Of a DNA stretch of 64,000 nucleotides, positions 36,100 through 47,270 are shown piece by piece (the first letter of the stretch is position 1; every line of letters starts with the position of its first letter). The DNA comes from Sphaerotilus sp. Lineage in GTDB: Bacteria > Pseudomonadota > Gammaproteobacteria > Burkholderiales > Burkholderiaceae_C. The position numbers and the translations under genes are program-made. Below the pieces are notes generated by a model, which worked only from the letters and a program-made list of their open reading frames with translations, was not told where the DNA came from and did no database searches. The DNA lies in assembly GCF_013299175.1 (NCBI RefSeq), contig NZ_JAAFKF010000006.1, positions 1 to 64,000 on the forward strand, in the 5' to 3' direction.

Positions 36100-37038
36100 A
36101 TGACCCTCACCGAACTGCGTTACATCGTGGCCGTCGCCCGCGAGCGACATTTCGGGCGGGCAGCAGAAGCCTGCTTCGTCTCGCAGCCCACGCTGTCGGT
36201 GGCGATCAAGAAGCTGGAGGAGGAGCTGGAGGTCAAGCTGTTCGAGCGCGGTGGCAGCGAGGTGAGCGTCACGCCGCTGGGCGAGGAGATCGTCCGGCAG
36301 GCGCAGGCCACGCTGGAGAGCGCCGCATCGATCAAGGAAATCGCCCGCCGCGGCCAAGACCCGCTGGCCGGGCCGCTGCGGCTGGGCGTGATCTACACGA
36401 TCGGTCCCTACCTGCTGCCCGATCTCGTGCGCAACGCCATCGCGCACGTCCCGCAGATGCCGCTGATGCTGCAGGAGAACTTCACCGTGCGCCTGCTGGA
36501 GATGCTGCGCACCGGTGAACTCGACTGCACCATCCTGGCCGAACCCTTCCCCGACACCGGGCTGGCGATCGCCCCGCTCTACGACGAGCCGTTCATGGTG
36601 GCCGTGCCGCGCGATCACCCGCTGGCCGGGCGGGCCTCGATTTCATCGGCCGAACTGAAGCAGCAGACCATGCTCCTGCTGGGCACCGGCCACTGCTTCC
36701 GCGACCATGTGCTGGAGGTGTGCCCCGAATTCGCCCGCTTCTCCAGCGACACCGAGGGCATCCGCAAGAGCTTCGAAGGCTCGTCGCTGGAGACGATCAA
36801 GCACATGGTGGCCTCGGGCATGGGCATCACGGTGGTGCCGCAGTTGTCGGTGCCGGTCGGGCATGACGCGCCGGACAACCCCGCGCTGCTGCGCTACGTG
36901 CCGTTCAGCGATCCGGTGCCGACGCGGCGGGTCGTCCTGGCCTGGCGGCGCTCGTTCACACGCTACGAGGCCATCGCGGCGCTGCGCAACGCGGTCTACG
37001 CGTGTGCGCTGCCAGGGGTTCGCCGCTTGAGCGACTGA
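36100..37038 (+). CDS. oxyR: Hydrogen peroxide-sensing LysR-family regulator OxyR
   Basis: This 312-residue protein has the LysR winged helix at the N-terminus (MTLTELRYIVAVARERHFGRAAEACFVSQPTLS) and a two-lobed effector domain. The redox pair of OxyR is present: C199 and C208 in GHCFRDHVLEVC, exactly the spacing and numbering of the Escherichia coli protein. Oxidation by peroxide forms a disulphide that turns the protein into an activator of catalase, peroxiredoxin and similar genes. ATG 36100 is chosen because the family starts there. None of its usual targets is adjacent in the window. Confidence 0.94.
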   Translation: MTLTELRYIVAVARERHFGRAAEACFVSQPTLSVAIKKLEEELEVKLFERGGSEVSVTPLGEEIVRQAQATLESAASIKEIARRGQDPLAGPLRLGVIYTIGPYLLPDLVRNAIAHVPQMPLMLQENFTVRLLEMLRTGELDCTILAEPFPDTGLAIAPLYDEPFMVAVPRDHPLAGRASISSAELKQQTMLLLGTGHCFRDHVLEVCPEFARFSSDTEGIRKSFEGSSLETIKHMVASGMGITVVPQLSVPVGHDAPDNPALLRYVPFSDPVPTRRVVLAWRRSFTRYEAIAALRNAVYACALPGVRRLSD

Positions 37039-37131
37039 GCGCCCGCGCTGCCGGCCGGCTCAAGCTTCACGCCAGGCTGCCGAAACCAGCAACGGGGACA
37101 TGGTCCGACATGTCCGGTTGCGAGTTTCCCG

Positions 37132-39594
37132 ATGCCCTCTTCTCCGAAAACGAGCCGTCCCTCGTCGATGTCGCCCCGGCGCCGCGAAGCGGAACGCCGT
37201 CGCATCGATCGGCGGAACTCGGTCCAGTCGTCCGAGGCGGCCGTCGAGGCCCGCGTGCGGCTGCGCCAGCACGCCGCTGTCCTGCGCACGCTGCCCTACA
37301 TGGCCGGCATGTCGCTGCTGAACGCCCTGCTGCTGGCCTTCACCGCGTCGCCGCAGATCCCGCAGGCCCTGCTGCTGGTCTGGCTCACCGCCATCGTTGC
37401 CCTGACGCTGGCGCAACTGCAGTTCTGGTACCAGCACCGCCGGCACCGCGCCTCGGCCATCTCCGCGCGGCGCATCACCACCTACGACCTGCACGCCGCC
37501 CTCATCGGCGCCACCTGGGGCCTGGCGCCGGGCACGCTCGTCTTCGACGCCCAGCCAGCCCACCAGCTCACCATCGGTCTGTCGATGGTGGCCATGCTCA
37601 GCGCCGGGGCCTTCACGCTGCTGTCGCTGCCGCGGGCGATGCTCGCCTTCACGGGGGCGCTGAGCCTGGGCACGCTGCTGTCCTACCTCGGCTGGGGTTC
37701 GGGGCTGCAGACCTACGGGGTGGTGCAGTGGGTCGTGCTGACGGGGCTGGCGATCGGCGCCTCGCGCAGCGTGCAGCGCAACCTGCAGGCCCGCGTCAGC
37801 GCCGAAGTCAAGGCCGAGCACCAGAACCAGCTCATCGGCCTGCTGCTGCGCGACTTCGAGGAGCAAGGCAGCGACGTGCTCTGGGAAATCGACTCGACCG
37901 GCCGTCTTCAGCATGTCTCCAAGCAATTCGCGGGCGCGCTGGGATTGACGGTGGAAGACCTCAACGACCACTCGCTGCTCGCGCTGCTGGCCGATCTGCA
38001 GAAAAAGCTCAGCGAGACCGACCGCGAATCCGCCAACACCCTGCACGACCGGCTGACCCAGGGCCATCCCTTCCGCGACGTGCTGCTGCCCATGGTCATC
38101 CAGGGCAAGCAACGCTGGTGGTCGATGACCGCCAAGCCGCTGGTGGACGAGCGCGGCAGCGCGATCGGCTGGCGCGGCGTGGCCCGCGATGTCACGCAGG
38201 CGCGCATCGCCGATCGCCGCCTGGCCTGGCTGGCGCACTACGACACGCTGACCGGACTGACCAACCGGGCGCATTTCCGCGTGCTGCTCGAAAGCGCGCT
38301 GCAGACCAGCCGCACCCGGCTCAGCCAGGGCGCCGTGATGTGCCTGGACCTGGATGGCTTCAAGAACGTCAACGACACCCTCGGCCACGCCACCGGCGAC
38401 GCGCTGCTGGTGGAGGTTTCCCGCCGCATCAAGGAAGCGGTCGGGCGCAGCAACGTCGTCGCCCGGCTCGGGGGGGACGAGTTCGCGGTGCTGTTGCGCT
38501 CGGTGCGAGAAGAGGCCGAGATCGGCACCACCGCCCAGCGCATCGTGGACGCCATGCGCCCGGCCTGCGAGGTGATGGGCGCGGCCGTGCCGGTGCGGGT
38601 GAGCATCGGCATCGCCCGCTTCCCGCAGGACGGCACCACCGTGGACGAGATGATGCAGAACGGCGACCTGGCGCTCTACGACGCCAAGGCGCATGCCACC
38701 GGTTCGATGCGCTTCTTCGTCGCCCGGCTGGGCGAGCAGATCCGCCGCCGGCTGGTGCTGGAACGGGATCTGCGCGAAGCGATGGAGAAGAACCAGCTCT
38801 CGCTGCACTACCAGCCCAAGGTCAGCCTGGATGGGTGGGAGGTCATCGGCTTCGAGGCCCTGCTGCGCTGGAACCACCCGGAGCACGGCGCGATCCCGCC
38901 GGTCGAGTTCATCCCGGTGGCCGAGGAGAGCGGCCTGATCCTGCCGATGGGCGAGTGGGCGCTGACGGAAGCCTGCTGCCAGGCCGCACGCTGGCCCGAC
39001 CCGCTGCAGGTGGCGGTCAACATCTCGCCGGTGCAGGTGATGGCACAGAACCTGCCCGAAGCGGTGCAGCGCGCCCTGCGGACCAGCGGACTGGCACCCG
39101 GTCGGCTGGAGCTGGAGATCACCGAGTCGGTCTTCATCAACGACAACCGCGGCACGGTGGAGCGGCTGCACGCGCTGCGCCGGCTGGGCGTGCAGATCGC
39201 GCTGGACGACTTCGGCACCGGCTACTCCTCGCTGGCCTACCTGCGCCGCTTCCCTTTCGACACGCTCAAGATCGACCGCGCCTTCGTGCGCGAATTGCTC
39301 ACCAGCCGCGATGCACGCTCGATCGTGCGCAACATCCTGGCGCTGGCCAAGTCGCTGCGCATGTCCACGGTGGCCGAGGGCGTGGAGGAGCCGCTGCAGG
39401 TCAACGTGCTCGAAGCCGAGGGCTGCAACATGGTGCAGGGCTACTTCGCCTCGCGTCCGATGCCGGCCGACCAGGTGCTGGAGTTCGTGCTCAAGTGGCG
39501 CGAGCGCGACCGGCCGCAGCGCCCGCGGGAACTGGAGCTGGAAGACACGCGCGCCGCCGAACTGATGCCCTCGCTGCCCGAAACCATGCTCTGA
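37132..39594 (+). CDS. Membrane-bound GGDEF-EAL cyclic-di-GMP protein
   Basis: This 820-residue protein has about five or six membrane helices (50-220), a PAS-like domain (about 235-350), a diguanylate cyclase domain and a phosphodiesterase domain. The cyclase motif GGDEF is intact in [11 protein letters not shown]. The phosphodiesterase motifs are also intact: [31 protein letters not shown] and TLKIDRAFV. Both activities are therefore possible; in such hybrids often only the EAL part is catalytic, with GGDEF sensing GTP. It probably adjusts motility or biofilm formation. No Shine-Dalgarno sequence is obvious at 37132, and an ATG 12 codons later could be used instead. Confidence 0.92.
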   Translation: MPSSPKTSRPSSMSPRRREAERRRIDRRNSVQSSEAAVEARVRLRQHAAVLRTLPYMAGMSLLNALLLAFTASPQIPQALLLVWLTAIVALTLAQLQFWYQHRRHRASAISARRITTYDLHAALIGATWGLAPGTLVFDAQPAHQLTIGLSMVAMLSAGAFTLLSLPRAMLAFTGALSLGTLLSYLGWGSGLQTYGVVQWVVLTGLAIGASRSVQRNLQARVSAEVKAEHQNQLIGLLLRDFEEQGSDVLWEIDSTGRLQHVSKQFAGALGLTVEDLNDHSLLALLADLQKKLSETDRESANTLHDRLTQGHPFRDVLLPMVIQGKQRWWSMTAKPLVDERGSAIGWRGVARDVTQARIADRRLAWLAHYDTLTGLTNRAHFRVLLESALQTSRTRLSQGAVMCLDLDGFKNVNDTLGHATGDALLVEVSRRIKEAVGRSNVVARLGGDEFAVLLRSVREEAEIGTTAQRIVDAMRPACEVMGAAVPVRVSIGIARFPQDGTTVDEMMQNGDLALYDAKAHATGSMRFFVARLGEQIRRRLVLERDLREAMEKNQLSLHYQPKVSLDGWEVIGFEALLRWNHPEHGAIPPVEFIPVAEESGLILPMGEWALTEACCQAARWPDPLQVAVNISPVQVMAQNLPEAVQRALRTSGLAPGRLELEITESVFINDNRGTVERLHALRRLGVQIALDDFGTGYSSLAYLRRFPFDTLKIDRAFVRELLTSRDARSIVRNILALAKSLRMSTVAEGVEEPLQVNVLEAEGCNMVQGYFASRPMPADQVLEFVLKWRERDRPQRPRELELEDTRAAELMPSLPETML

Positions 39595-39610
39595 CGCGAC
39601 AATCGCGGGC

Positions 39611-40465
39611 ATGAACAAGCTCGCTCTCTGCCTCGACCTGATCCGCTGGAATCGCCCGGCCGGCTGGCTGCTGCTGCTGTGGCCGACGCTGGCGGCGCTG
39701 TGGCTGGCGGCAGGCGGTTGTCCGGGGTGGCACCTGCTGGCGGTGTTCACGCTGGGCACCCTCCTCATGCGCAGCGCCGGCTGCTGCATCAACGACGTGG
39801 CCGACCGCGACTTCGACCGCCACGTCCAGCGCACCGCCGCCCGACCCGTGACCAGCGGCGCCATCTCGGTGAAAGAGGCGCTGCTGCTCGGTGCGGCCCT
39901 GGCGCTGGTGGCCTTCGCGCTGGTGCTGACCACGAATGCGCTGACCATCGGACTGTCGTTCGGCGCACTGGCGGTGACGCTGGTGTATCCGTATGCCAAA
40001 CGCTTCGTCTCGATGCCGCAAGCCGTGCTGGGCGTGGCGTTCAGCTTCGGCATTCCGATGGCCTTCGCCGCAGCGCGTGCGGAGGTGCCGCCGCTGGCCT
40101 GGGCGCTGCTGGCGGGCAACCTGTTCTGGGTGCTGGCCTACGACACCGAGTACGCGATGGTGGACCGCGACGACGATCTCAAGATCGGCATGAAGACATC
40201 AGCCATCACGCTGGGCCGCTGGGATGTGGCAGCGATCATGGGGTTCTATGCCGTCTATCTGGCGGTCTGGGCGTGGTTGGGTGTGCGGGCCGGACTGGGC
40301 GCGGTGTTCCTGGTCGGGATCGCTGTCGCCGCCGCGCAGGCGCTGTGGCACTGGACGCTGATCCGCGACCGCACGCGCACTGGCTGCTTCCGCGCCTTCC
40401 GCGAAAACCACTGGCTGGGCGCGGCGGTCTTCGCGGGCGTGGTGCTCGACTACGCGCTGCGCTGA
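39611..40465 (+). CDS. ubiA: 4-hydroxybenzoate octaprenyltransferase
   Basis: This 284-residue inner-membrane protein joins the polyprenyl chain to 4-hydroxybenzoate in ubiquinone synthesis. The two aspartate-rich, magnesium-binding motifs are present: [15 protein letters not shown] (about 58-72) and [18 protein letters not shown] (about 177-194). About eight membrane helices are visible. It starts 16 bases after the GGDEF-EAL gene and overlaps pdxA convergently by 16 bases. Confidence 0.95.
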   Translation: MNKLALCLDLIRWNRPAGWLLLLWPTLAALWLAAGGCPGWHLLAVFTLGTLLMRSAGCCINDVADRDFDRHVQRTAARPVTSGAISVKEALLLGAALALVAFALVLTTNALTIGLSFGALAVTLVYPYAKRFVSMPQAVLGVAFSFGIPMAFAAARAEVPPLAWALLAGNLFWVLAYDTEYAMVDRDDDLKIGMKTSAITLGRWDVAAIMGFYAVYLAVWAWLGVRAGLGAVFLVGIAVAAAQALWHWTLIRDRTRTGCFRAFRENHWLGAAVFAGVVLDYALR

Positions 40466-41538
40466 CCGGCGGACACCTCGCCCGCCAGCCGCCGCGCCAT
40501 CGCCAGCGCCGCCACCAGACTCGACGCATCCGCCACGCCACGCCCGGCCACGTCGAAGGCGGTCCCATGGTCCGGGCTGGTGCGCACGAAGGGCAGGCCC
40601 AGCGTGACGTTGACGCCCTGCTCCACCCCGAGGTACTTCACCGGGATCAGCCCCTGGTCGTGGTACATCGCCAGCACCACGTCGAACGCGCCCGTCCGCG
40701 CCCGCATGAACACGGTGTCCGGAGCGAACGGGCCGCGGGCGTCGATGCCCTCCGCGCGGGCCGCCGCGATGGCCGGCGCGATGGTCTCGATCTCCTCGCG
40801 GCCGAACAAGCCACCCTCCCCCGCGTGCGGATTCAGCCCGGCCACCGCGATGCGTGGCGTCGGCTGTCCCCAGCGTGCCGCACCCGCGTGGGCGATGCGC
40901 AGCGTGGACAGCACGGCATCGAACGTCACCCGATCGATGGCCTCCCGCAGCGAACAATGCACCGTCACCAGCACGGTCTTCAGCTCCTCGTTGGCCAGCA
41001 TCATCCGCACATCGGCCGGCTGCCCGTGGACCGCGCTCTCGGCGGCGAGCATCTCGGTGTGGCCGGGATACGGCTCGCCCGCGGCGGACAGCGCCTCCTT
41101 GTGGATCGGCGCCGTGACGATCGCCGACACCGCGCCCCGGCTGGCCAGCGCCACCGCGTCGCGGATGCAGGCCGCCGCGAGCCGACCGCAGCGGGCATCC
41201 ACCGTGCCCCAAGGCGCCTGCCCCAGCTCCGGACAGCGCCAGCTTGGCAACAGCACCGGCAGCGCGCCCGGCGGCACCTCGGTCAGATCCGCCACCGTCT
41301 CGATCACGGCGATCGGCAGCTCTGGCACATCCGCCCGTTGCCGCCACACCGCCGCCGCCCGCCGCAGCACCGCCGGCTCGCCGATCACCAGCGTCTGCCC
41401 CGGCGGGCCGGTGCGGCCACCGAGGAAAGCGCGGACGGTGATTTCCGGGCCGATGCCCAGCGCGTCGCCGAGCGTGATCACCACCGGGGCCAGCACAGCG
41501 CCAGCCGGGAGAGATTGAACAGGGTCAAGGTGTGCCAT
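40450..41538 (-). CDS. pdxA: 4-hydroxythreonine-4-phosphate dehydrogenase
   Basis: This 362-residue enzyme acts in vitamin B6 synthesis. Family segments are [13 protein letters not shown] near the N-terminus, [36 protein letters not shown] and [11 protein letters not shown]. The metal-binding histidines lie in GHTEML, MYHDQG and the intervening segment. The usual GDPAGIGPE reads GDALGIGPE here, a small variation. The frame is open upstream through hisI, but ATG 41538 (MAHLDPVQS) is the family-like start. A side role in other pathways (PdxA2-type) cannot be excluded. Confidence 0.92.
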   Translation of the reverse strand: MAHLDPVQSLPAGAVLAPVVITLGDALGIGPEITVRAFLGGRTGPPGQTLVIGEPAVLRRAAAVWRQRADVPELPIAVIETVADLTEVPPGALPVLLPSWRCPELGQAPWGTVDARCGRLAAACIRDAVALASRGAVSAIVTAPIHKEALSAAGEPYPGHTEMLAAESAVHGQPADVRMMLANEELKTVLVTVHCSLREAIDRVTFDAVLSTLRIAHAGAARWGQPTPRIAVAGLNPHAGEGGLFGREEIETIAPAIAAARAEGIDARGPFAPDTVFMRARTGAFDVVLAMYHDQGLIPVKYLGVEQGVNVTLGLPFVRTSPDHGTAFDVAGRGVADASSLVAALAMARRLAGEVSAGQRSA

Positions 41539-41595
41539 GGGGAGATTGTCACGGAAGGGGCAGGCCGGCCATGCCCGGTTGCTACACTCCCCCGC

Positions 41596-42006
41596 ATGAA
41601 CTGGTTGGACAAGATTGCATGGACTGCCGAGGGCCTGGTGCCCGTGATCGCGCAGGAAGCGGGCACGCACGACGTGCTGATGTTCGCGTGGATGAACCGC
41701 GAGGCGCTGGCGTTGACCGCCGAACGCGGGGAAGCCGTCTACTGGAGCCGCTCGCGCAAGCGCCTCTGGCACAAGGGTGAAGAGTCGGGCCATGTGCAGC
41801 AGGTGCATGAGATCCGGATCGACTGCGACCAGGATGTCGTGCTGCTGAAGGTCACGCAGCACGGCCACGCACCCGGCATCGCCTGCCACACCGGGCGCCA
41901 TTCCTGCTTCTACGAGCGCCTGCTGCCGGGTGCGGACGGACAGCCCGCGTGGCAGCCGGTCGAGCCGGTGCTCAAGGATCCCCACACCATCTACGCCAAG
42001 CCGTGA
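41596..42006 (+). CDS. hisI: Phosphoribosyl-AMP cyclohydrolase
   Basis: This 136-residue protein opens the purine ring of phosphoribosyl-AMP, the third step of histidine synthesis. The zinc and magnesium ligands are seen in [13 protein letters not shown] and [12 protein letters not shown], and [18 protein letters not shown] is the typical core. It is not fused to HisE, as is usual in betaproteobacteria. It starts hisI-hisE-hinT-tatABC on the plus strand, apart from the other his genes on the minus strand. Confidence 0.95.
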   Translation: MNWLDKIAWTAEGLVPVIAQEAGTHDVLMFAWMNREALALTAERGEAVYWSRSRKRLWHKGEESGHVQQVHEIRIDCDQDVVLLKVTQHGHAPGIACHTGRHSCFYERLLPGADGQPAWQPVEPVLKDPHTIYAKP

Positions 42007-42016
42007 CGACGACCCC

Positions 42017-42358
42017 ATGACGACGACGCACCCGACCTCCCAGGACAGCCTGGCCCGCCTCGCCGAGGTCATCGCCGCACGCCGCGGCGGCGATCCCGAC
42101 AAGAGCTACGTCGCCCGCCTGTTCCACAAGGGCACCGACGCCATCCTCAAGAAAATCGGCGAAGAGGCCACCGAAGTGGTGATCGCCGCCAAGGATGGCG
42201 ACGCGCAGAAAATCGTCTACGAAGTCGCCGACCTCTGGTTCCACAGCCTCGTGGCGCTCGCGCAGTTCGGCCTGACCCCCGCCGACGTGATCGCCGAGCT
42301 GGAGCGCCGCGAAGGCTTGTCCGGGCTGGCCGAGTTCGCCAGCCGACCCCAGAATTGA
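42017..42358 (+). CDS. hisE: Phosphoribosyl-ATP diphosphatase
   Basis: This 113-residue helical protein removes pyrophosphate from phosphoribosyl-ATP, the second step of histidine synthesis. The MazG-like motif [15 protein letters not shown] and [14 protein letters not shown] are intact. ATG 42017 follows hisI by 10 bases, so the two are co-translated. Confidence 0.94.
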   Translation: MTTTHPTSQDSLARLAEVIAARRGGDPDKSYVARLFHKGTDAILKKIGEEATEVVIAAKDGDAQKIVYEVADLWFHSLVALAQFGLTPADVIAELERREGLSGLAEFASRPQN

Positions 42359-42383
42359 CCACCCCCTGCACCGCTGCTGTCCC

Positions 42384-42731
42384 ATGAGCCACGACCCGAA
42401 CTGCCTGTTCTGCCGCATCGCCGCCGGCGAGATCCCCGCCCGGAAGGTCTACGAGGACGACGAGCTGATCGCGTTCAAGGACATCCACCCGGCCGCGCCC
42501 GTCCACCTGCTGGTCATCCCGCGCCAGCACATCGCCGGACTCGGTGACGTGACCGCCGAGCACGAGGCGCTGCTGGGCCGCATGATGACGCTGGCCCCGC
42601 GGCTGGCCGTCGAGCAAGGGGCGACCAACGGGTTTCGCACGGTGATCAATACCGGCCCGGACGGCGGCCAGGAGGTCTACCACCTGCACCTGCATGTGAT
42701 GGGCGGACCCCGGCCCTGGAAACACGGCTGA
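42384..42731 (+). CDS. hinT: Histidine triad nucleotide-binding protein
   Basis: This 115-residue protein is a HIT-family purine nucleotide phosphoramidase. It begins with [20 protein letters not shown] and ends with the catalytic triad motif [10 protein letters not shown]. The exact cellular substrate is unknown in bacteria. It stands between hisE and tatA, a common order in Burkholderiales. Confidence 0.94.
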   Translation: MSHDPNCLFCRIAAGEIPARKVYEDDELIAFKDIHPAAPVHLLVIPRQHIAGLGDVTAEHEALLGRMMTLAPRLAVEQGATNGFRTVINTGPDGGQEVYHLHLHVMGGPRPWKHG

Positions 42732-42786
42732 CCTAGAATTCTTCGCTGAATTTCCCAGCATCACCTACCCGCACCGGAGCACCGCC

Positions 42787-43026
42787 ATGGGCCTGTCCAC
42801 CACCCACCTGATCATCTTCCTCGTCATCATCGTGCTGGTCTTCGGCACCAAGAAGCTCAAGAACCTCGGCTCCGATCTCGGCTCGGCCGTCAAGGGCTTC
42901 AAGGACGGCGTGAAGGACGGTGACAAGGCCGCCGAGACCGCCGCTGCCGCGCCGGCCGCCCAGGTCGCCGCCGAGAAGCGCCTGGACAGCCAGACCATCG
43001 ACGTCGAAGTCAAGACCAAGCAGTGA
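42787..43026 (+). CDS. tatA: Sec-independent translocase subunit TatA
   Basis: This 79-residue protein has one N-terminal membrane helix ([13 protein letters not shown]) followed by the conserved [20 protein letters not shown] amphipathic helix and a charged tail. TatA molecules assemble to form the pore for folded proteins with twin-arginine signals. It starts 55 bases after hinT and leads tatABC. Confidence 0.95.
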   Translation: MGLSTTHLIIFLVIIVLVFGTKKLKNLGSDLGSAVKGFKDGVKDGDKAAETAAAAPAAQVAAEKRLDSQTIDVEVKTKQ

Positions 43027-43046
43027 TGCAGCACGGCACCTGACCC

Positions 43047-43541
43047 ATGCTTGACATCGGCATTTCCAAGATGATGCTCGTGGCGGGCATTGCGCTGGTC
43101 GTGATCGGCCCGGAGCGGCTGCCCCGCGTGGCACGCATGGCCGGCACGCTGATCGGCCGGGCGCAACGCTATGTCGCCGACGTGAAGGCCGAGGTCAACC
43201 GCTCGATCGAGCTGGAGGAACTGACCAAGGTCCGCGAGCAGTTCGAGACCGCCGCGCGCGATGTCGGCCAGTCGGTGTCCGGCGGGTTGAACGACGCCAC
43301 GCGCGATGTCAATGCGGCCCTGGGCCAGCACGTCGATGGCGACACCCCGACCTACGAGCCGTACAACTGGGACAGCACGCCGGCCCCGGCCCCCCACAAG
43401 CCGCCGAAGAAGAACTGGCGCCTCAAGCGTTCCGCCGTGCCCCAGTGGTACAAGAAAAGCGAGAACGTGCGCCGCCATGTGCAGTCGGGCGCCGCCCGGG
43501 TGGCACGTTTCCGCCCTGCGCGCCCGACGCGTTCGCTCTGA
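43047..43541 (+). CDS. tatB: Sec-independent translocase subunit TatB
   Basis: This 164-residue protein has the TatB start MLDIGISKMMLVAGIALVVIGPERLPRVAR, with the glutamate and proline of GPERLP that mark this subunit. An amphipathic and coiled region follows, then a Pro/Lys-rich and Arg-rich tail. With TatC it forms the receptor for twin-arginine signal peptides. It lies 20 bases after tatA. Confidence 0.94.
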   Translation: MLDIGISKMMLVAGIALVVIGPERLPRVARMAGTLIGRAQRYVADVKAEVNRSIELEELTKVREQFETAARDVGQSVSGGLNDATRDVNAALGQHVDGDTPTYEPYNWDSTPAPAPHKPPKKNWRLKRSAVPQWYKKSENVRRHVQSGAARVARFRPARPTRSL

Positions 43542-43553
43542 TCCCCTGGTTCC

Positions 43554-44333
43554 ATGCCCACTCCGACCGATGAACTGGAAGGCACCGAAGCGCCTTTCGT
43601 GAGCCACCTGATCGAGCTGCGCGACCGCCTGCTCAGGACCGTCTACGGCGTCGGCGCGATCTTCGCGCTGCTGTGCCTGTTTCCCGGCCCGTCGCGGATG
43701 TACGACCTGCTGGCGCTGCCGCTGGTCAAGGCGCTGCCGGCGGGTTCCAAGATGATCGCCGTCGGCGTCGTCTCGCCCTTCCTGATCCCGATCAAGGTGA
43801 CGCTGCTGGTGGCGTTCGGGGCGGCCCTGCCGTGGGTGCTGTACCAGATCTGGGCGTTCGTCGCGCCGGGGTTGTACAAGCACGAGCGCCGTCTGGTGCT
43901 GCCGCTGGTGACGAGCAGCACGGTGCTGTTCTACCTGGGCGTGTCGTTCTGCTATTTCTTCGTCTTCGGACAGGCGTTCCCGGCCATCCAGTCGATGGCG
44001 CCCGCCTCGGTGGCGGTGAGTCCGGACATCGAGGCGTACCTCGACTTCGTGATCACCATGTTCATCGCCTTCGGGGTGGCGTTCGAGGTGCCGGTGGCGG
44101 TGGTCGTGCTGACACGGCTGGGCGTGCTCACGGTGGACCAGTTGCGCGAGTTCCGGCGTTACTTCTGGGTGGCCGCTGCGGCTGCCGCCGGGCTGGTGAC
44201 GCCACCGGATGCCGTGTCGATGGTCGCGCTGCTGCTGCCGATGGGCCTGCTGTACGAAGTGGGCATCGTGGCGTCGCAGTTCTTCCTGAAGCACACCCAG
44301 GCGCCGGCGGTGGAGCCGGAATCGACCGACTGA
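43554..44333 (+). CDS. tatC: Sec-independent translocase subunit TatC
   Basis: This 259-residue inner-membrane protein has six hydrophobic helices and recognises twin-arginine signals together with TatB. The conserved FVSHLIELRDRLLR start and the periplasmic segment FVAPGLYKHERRL are present, as is the glutamate region FGVAFEVPV. It follows tatB by 12 bases and ends 27 bases before the convergent protease gene. Confidence 0.95.
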   Translation: MPTPTDELEGTEAPFVSHLIELRDRLLRTVYGVGAIFALLCLFPGPSRMYDLLALPLVKALPAGSKMIAVGVVSPFLIPIKVTLLVAFGAALPWVLYQIWAFVAPGLYKHERRLVLPLVTSSTVLFYLGVSFCYFFVFGQAFPAIQSMAPASVAVSPDIEAYLDFVITMFIAFGVAFEVPVAVVVLTRLGVLTVDQLREFRRYFWVAAAAAAGLVTPPDAVSMVALLLPMGLLYEVGIVASQFFLKHTQAPAVEPESTD

Positions 44334-44360
44334 CGGGCCGCGCGGCGGCGATTCGGTTGG

Positions 44361-45533
44361 CTACTCGGCCGACTTGCGGCCCGCGACCTTGGCCTTCGGG
44401 CGCTGAGCGACCTTCACGGTCAGGTCCACCGCCTGCTCGCCACGCTGCACCGTGATCACCACCGACGACAGCGGCTTGAGCGCCGCCACGGCGTTGAGCA
44501 ACTGCGCGGTATTGGCCACCGCCGACCGGCCCACCTTCAGCACGACATCGCCCGGCTGCATCCCGGCTGCACTGGCCGGCCCATCCTGCAGCACCCCCGT
44601 GATCAGCACGCCGTGGTCCACCTTCAGCTTGAAGGACTCGGCCATGTCGGGGGTCAGGTCGCTGGGCTGCACGCCGATCCAGCCGCGGGTGACGACGCCC
44701 TCGGTGATCAGCCCTTCCATCACCTGCCGCGCCGTGGACACGGGGATCGCGAAGCCGATGCCCATGCTGCCGCCCGAGCGGGAATAGATCGCCGTGTTGA
44801 TGCCCAGCAACTGCCCCGTGGCATCGACCAGCGCGCCGCCCGAGTTGCCGGGGTTGATGGCGGCATCGGTCTGGATGAAATTCTCGAAGGTGTTCAGCCC
44901 CAGCCCGGTGCGGCCGACGGCGCTGACAATGCCCGACGTGACCGTCTGCCCCACGTTGAACGGGTTGCCGATCGCCAGCACGACATCGCCCACCTGCAGG
45001 CCATCCGCATCCCCGAAGGTGATCGCCGGCAAGCCCTTGAGCGCCACCTTCAGCACCGCGAGGTCGCTGTCCGGATCGGTGCCGATCACCTTGGCCGCCA
45101 CGCGCCGGCCATCCGCCAGCCCGATCTCGATCTGGCCGGCGTTCTCGACGACATGGTTGTTGGTGAGCAGGTAGCCGTCGGGCGAGACGATCACGGCCGA
45201 ACCGGTGCCGCTGGTCGGTCCCTCCTGGTCGCCGAAGTAGCGGTGGAACCACGGCTCGGCCGGGTTGGGCTTGCGCTTGGGGTCCACGGCCGCGCTGGTG
45301 ACCACGCTGACCACCGATGGCGAGGCCCGCCGTGCCGCAGGGGCAAAACTGCCCGGGCTGGGCGGTGTGGAGGCCCCGCTGGCGCCGGAAGGGGGTGCCT
45401 GCGCAATGCTCAACTGCACGGGCGGACCACCGACTGGCGCGCCGATCCACTGCGGCTTGAGCGTGGCCAGCACGAACACCACGGCCAGGGCGACCGTGAC
45501 CGCTTGAGAGAATACGAGCCAGAGCCTGCGCAT
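44361..45533 (-). CDS. HtrA/DegS-like periplasmic serine protease
   Basis: This 390-residue protein has an N-terminal membrane anchor ([20 protein letters not shown]), an S1C protease domain and one PDZ domain (about 285-375). The catalytic triad is intact: His in TNNHVVENA, Asp in [11 protein letters not shown] and Ser in [11 protein letters not shown]. One PDZ plus an anchor is the DegS layout, which senses misfolded outer-membrane proteins and triggers the sigma-E response. General quality control (DegQ-like) is also possible. ATG 45533 is preferred to a GTG ten codons earlier that would overlap the divergent Nif3-like gene. Confidence 0.9.
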   Translation of the reverse strand: MRRLWLVFSQAVTVALAVVFVLATLKPQWIGAPVGGPPVQLSIAQAPPSGASGASTPPSPGSFAPAARRASPSVVSVVTSAAVDPKRKPNPAEPWFHRYFGDQEGPTSGTGSAVIVSPDGYLLTNNHVVENAGQIEIGLADGRRVAAKVIGTDPDSDLAVLKVALKGLPAITFGDADGLQVGDVVLAIGNPFNVGQTVTSGIVSAVGRTGLGLNTFENFIQTDAAINPGNSGGALVDATGQLLGINTAIYSRSGGSMGIGFAIPVSTARQVMEGLITEGVVTRGWIGVQPSDLTPDMAESFKLKVDHGVLITGVLQDGPASAAGMQPGDVVLKVGRSAVANTAQLLNAVAALKPLSSVVITVQRGEQAVDLTVKVAQRPKAKVAGRKSAE

Positions 45534-45544
45534 GGAGATCGAAG

Positions 45545-46309
45545 ATGACTGAAAACGTGGCACACCGAACCGGGTTGGCCGACCATCTGGAGCAGTGTCT
45601 GGAGGTGGCCCGGTTCGCCGATTATGGTCCCAACGGGTTACAAGTGGAGGGCCGCGCCGAGGTGCGCCGCCTCGTCAGCGGCGTCACGGCGAGCTTGGCG
45701 CTGATCGAGGCCGCCGCCGCTGCAGGCGCCGATGCCATTCTCGTCCACCACGGACTGTTCTGGCGCGGGCAGGACGGCCGCGTCACCGGCTGGATGAAGC
45801 AGCGGCTGGCCACCCTCCTGCGCCACGACATCAACCTCTACGCCTACCACCTGCCGCTGGACGCCCACCCAACGCTGGGCAACAACGCGCAGCTCGGCTT
45901 GCAGCTCGGGCTGGCAACGGACGGCACCTTCGGTGACAAGGCGCTTGGCGTGATTGGCCGGCCGGTCGATGGTGCCTGCACGCTGGAGGCCCTCGCGGCC
46001 CGCATCGGCCACCGGCTGGGCCGCGCACCCGTGGTGGCCGCGGGCGATGGGCGGGTGGTGCGGCGCGTCGCGTGGTGTACCGGCGGCGCGCAGGGCTGGT
46101 TCGAATCGGCGATCGCAACGGGGGCCGATGTCTACCTGACCGGCGAGATTTCCGAACCCCAGGCCCACATCGCCCGCGAAACGGGCGTGGCGTTCATGGC
46201 CTGCGGGCACCACGCCACCGAGCGTTACGGCGTGCAGGCCGTGGGCGCACACTTGGCCGCGCACTTCGGCATCGCGCACCAGTTCATCGACATCGACAAC
46301 CCCGGCTGA
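45545..46309 (+). CDS. Nif3-like dinuclear metal-centre protein
   Basis: This 254-residue protein is of the Nif3/YbgI family, which forms toroidal hexamers with two metals per subunit. Metal-ligand segments are ILVHHGLFW (about 64-72), [13 protein letters not shown] and the late [13 protein letters not shown]. Proposed roles range from metal chaperone to cyclohydrolase or NAD-related repair; none is settled. It starts 11 bases from the divergent protease gene, a pairing seen in other Burkholderiales. Confidence 0.9.
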   Translation: MTENVAHRTGLADHLEQCLEVARFADYGPNGLQVEGRAEVRRLVSGVTASLALIEAAAAAGADAILVHHGLFWRGQDGRVTGWMKQRLATLLRHDINLYAYHLPLDAHPTLGNNAQLGLQLGLATDGTFGDKALGVIGRPVDGACTLEALAARIGHRLGRAPVVAAGDGRVVRRVAWCTGGAQGWFESAIATGADVYLTGEISEPQAHIARETGVAFMACGHHATERYGVQAVGAHLAAHFGIAHQFIDIDNPG

Positions 46310-46327
46310 ACGCGCCGGGCGCCCGGC

Positions 46328-47173
46328 TCAGGCCAGCGCGGCGGCCAGCGCACCCGCCTGCGGCCCGAACGCGAAGCTGTCCATCGCCAGCACCCCGGCA
46401 TCGACGCTGCGGTGGATGCCCACGGCCGGCGACGCTTCGCCGCCGGCGCCCGCGGCGATGTAGAACGGCAGCCAGTGTTCGTCCGTCGGGTGTTGCAGCG
46501 CGGCGCCGGGGGCCTGCTTGCGGTAGTCGAGCAGCGCGGGCCAGTCGCGCGCCGTGCCGCGGGCGTGGACCCAGTCCTGGAACGCCACCACGTCCGGCTC
46601 GATCTGGCCCTCCGGCACCGAGCGCGGGCCGAAGAAGCGCCGCAGGTTGTGCGTCATCGCGCCGCTGCCGATGAGGAGCACGCCGTCCTCGGCCAGCGCC
46701 GCCAGTGCGCGGCCCGCCGCCCAGAGCTGCGCGGGCGTCCACGTCGGCACCAGCGTCAGCGGCACGACCGGCACCTCGGCACCCGGCCAGGCACGCTTCA
46801 TCACCGTCCAGATGCCGTGGTCCAGACCACTGGCGTCCACCGCCTGGGTCGGGATGCCCGCCACGCCCAGCCGACGCGACACGTCATGCGCCAGCACCGG
46901 ATCGCCGCGCACGTCGTAGCGTTGGGCATACAGCTCCGCCGGGAAGCCGCCGAAGTCGTGGATCGCCCCGTGCTGCGCGCCGGCCAGCACCATCGGCTGG
47001 CGCGTCGCCGAATGCGGCGAAACCACCACCACCGCCCGAGGACGGCCGAAAGTGCGGTCGATCGCCGCACCGAGGCGGTCGAGGAACTGCGAAGCCGGCG
47101 AGGTCTCGATGGCGATCATCGGCGAGCCGTGCGACAGGTAGAGCGGGGGCAAGGACGAAGGGTGTGTGTGCAT
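46328..47173 (-). CDS. ygiD: LigB/DODA-type extradiol dioxygenase (YgiD-like)
   Basis: This 281-residue protein is a member of the class III extradiol dioxygenase family, represented in Escherichia coli by YgiD (4,5-DOPA dioxygenase). Likely Fe/Zn-binding histidines are in LYLSHGSPM, AIHDFGGFP, GSGAMTHNLR and PTDEHWLPF. The physiological substrate is unknown. The frame is open far upstream, but ATG 47173 is the family-like start. It is divergent from the permease gene. Confidence 0.88.
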   Translation of the reverse strand: MHTHPSSLPPLYLSHGSPMIAIETSPASQFLDRLGAAIDRTFGRPRAVVVVSPHSATRQPMVLAGAQHGAIHDFGGFPAELYAQRYDVRGDPVLAHDVSRRLGVAGIPTQAVDASGLDHGIWTVMKRAWPGAEVPVVPLTLVPTWTPAQLWAAGRALAALAEDGVLLIGSGAMTHNLRRFFGPRSVPEGQIEPDVVAFQDWVHARGTARDWPALLDYRKQAPGAALQHPTDEHWLPFYIAAGAGGEASPAVGIHRSVDAGVLAMDSFAFGPQAGALAAALA

Positions 47174-47270
47174 GGTGGACTCGATTGAAGCACCGCGATC
47201 GGACACCGCCATTCTGTGCCTTTGCACACAGCGTTCGGTCCGATGGTGCGGGCTGGTGTACCTTGGCGGC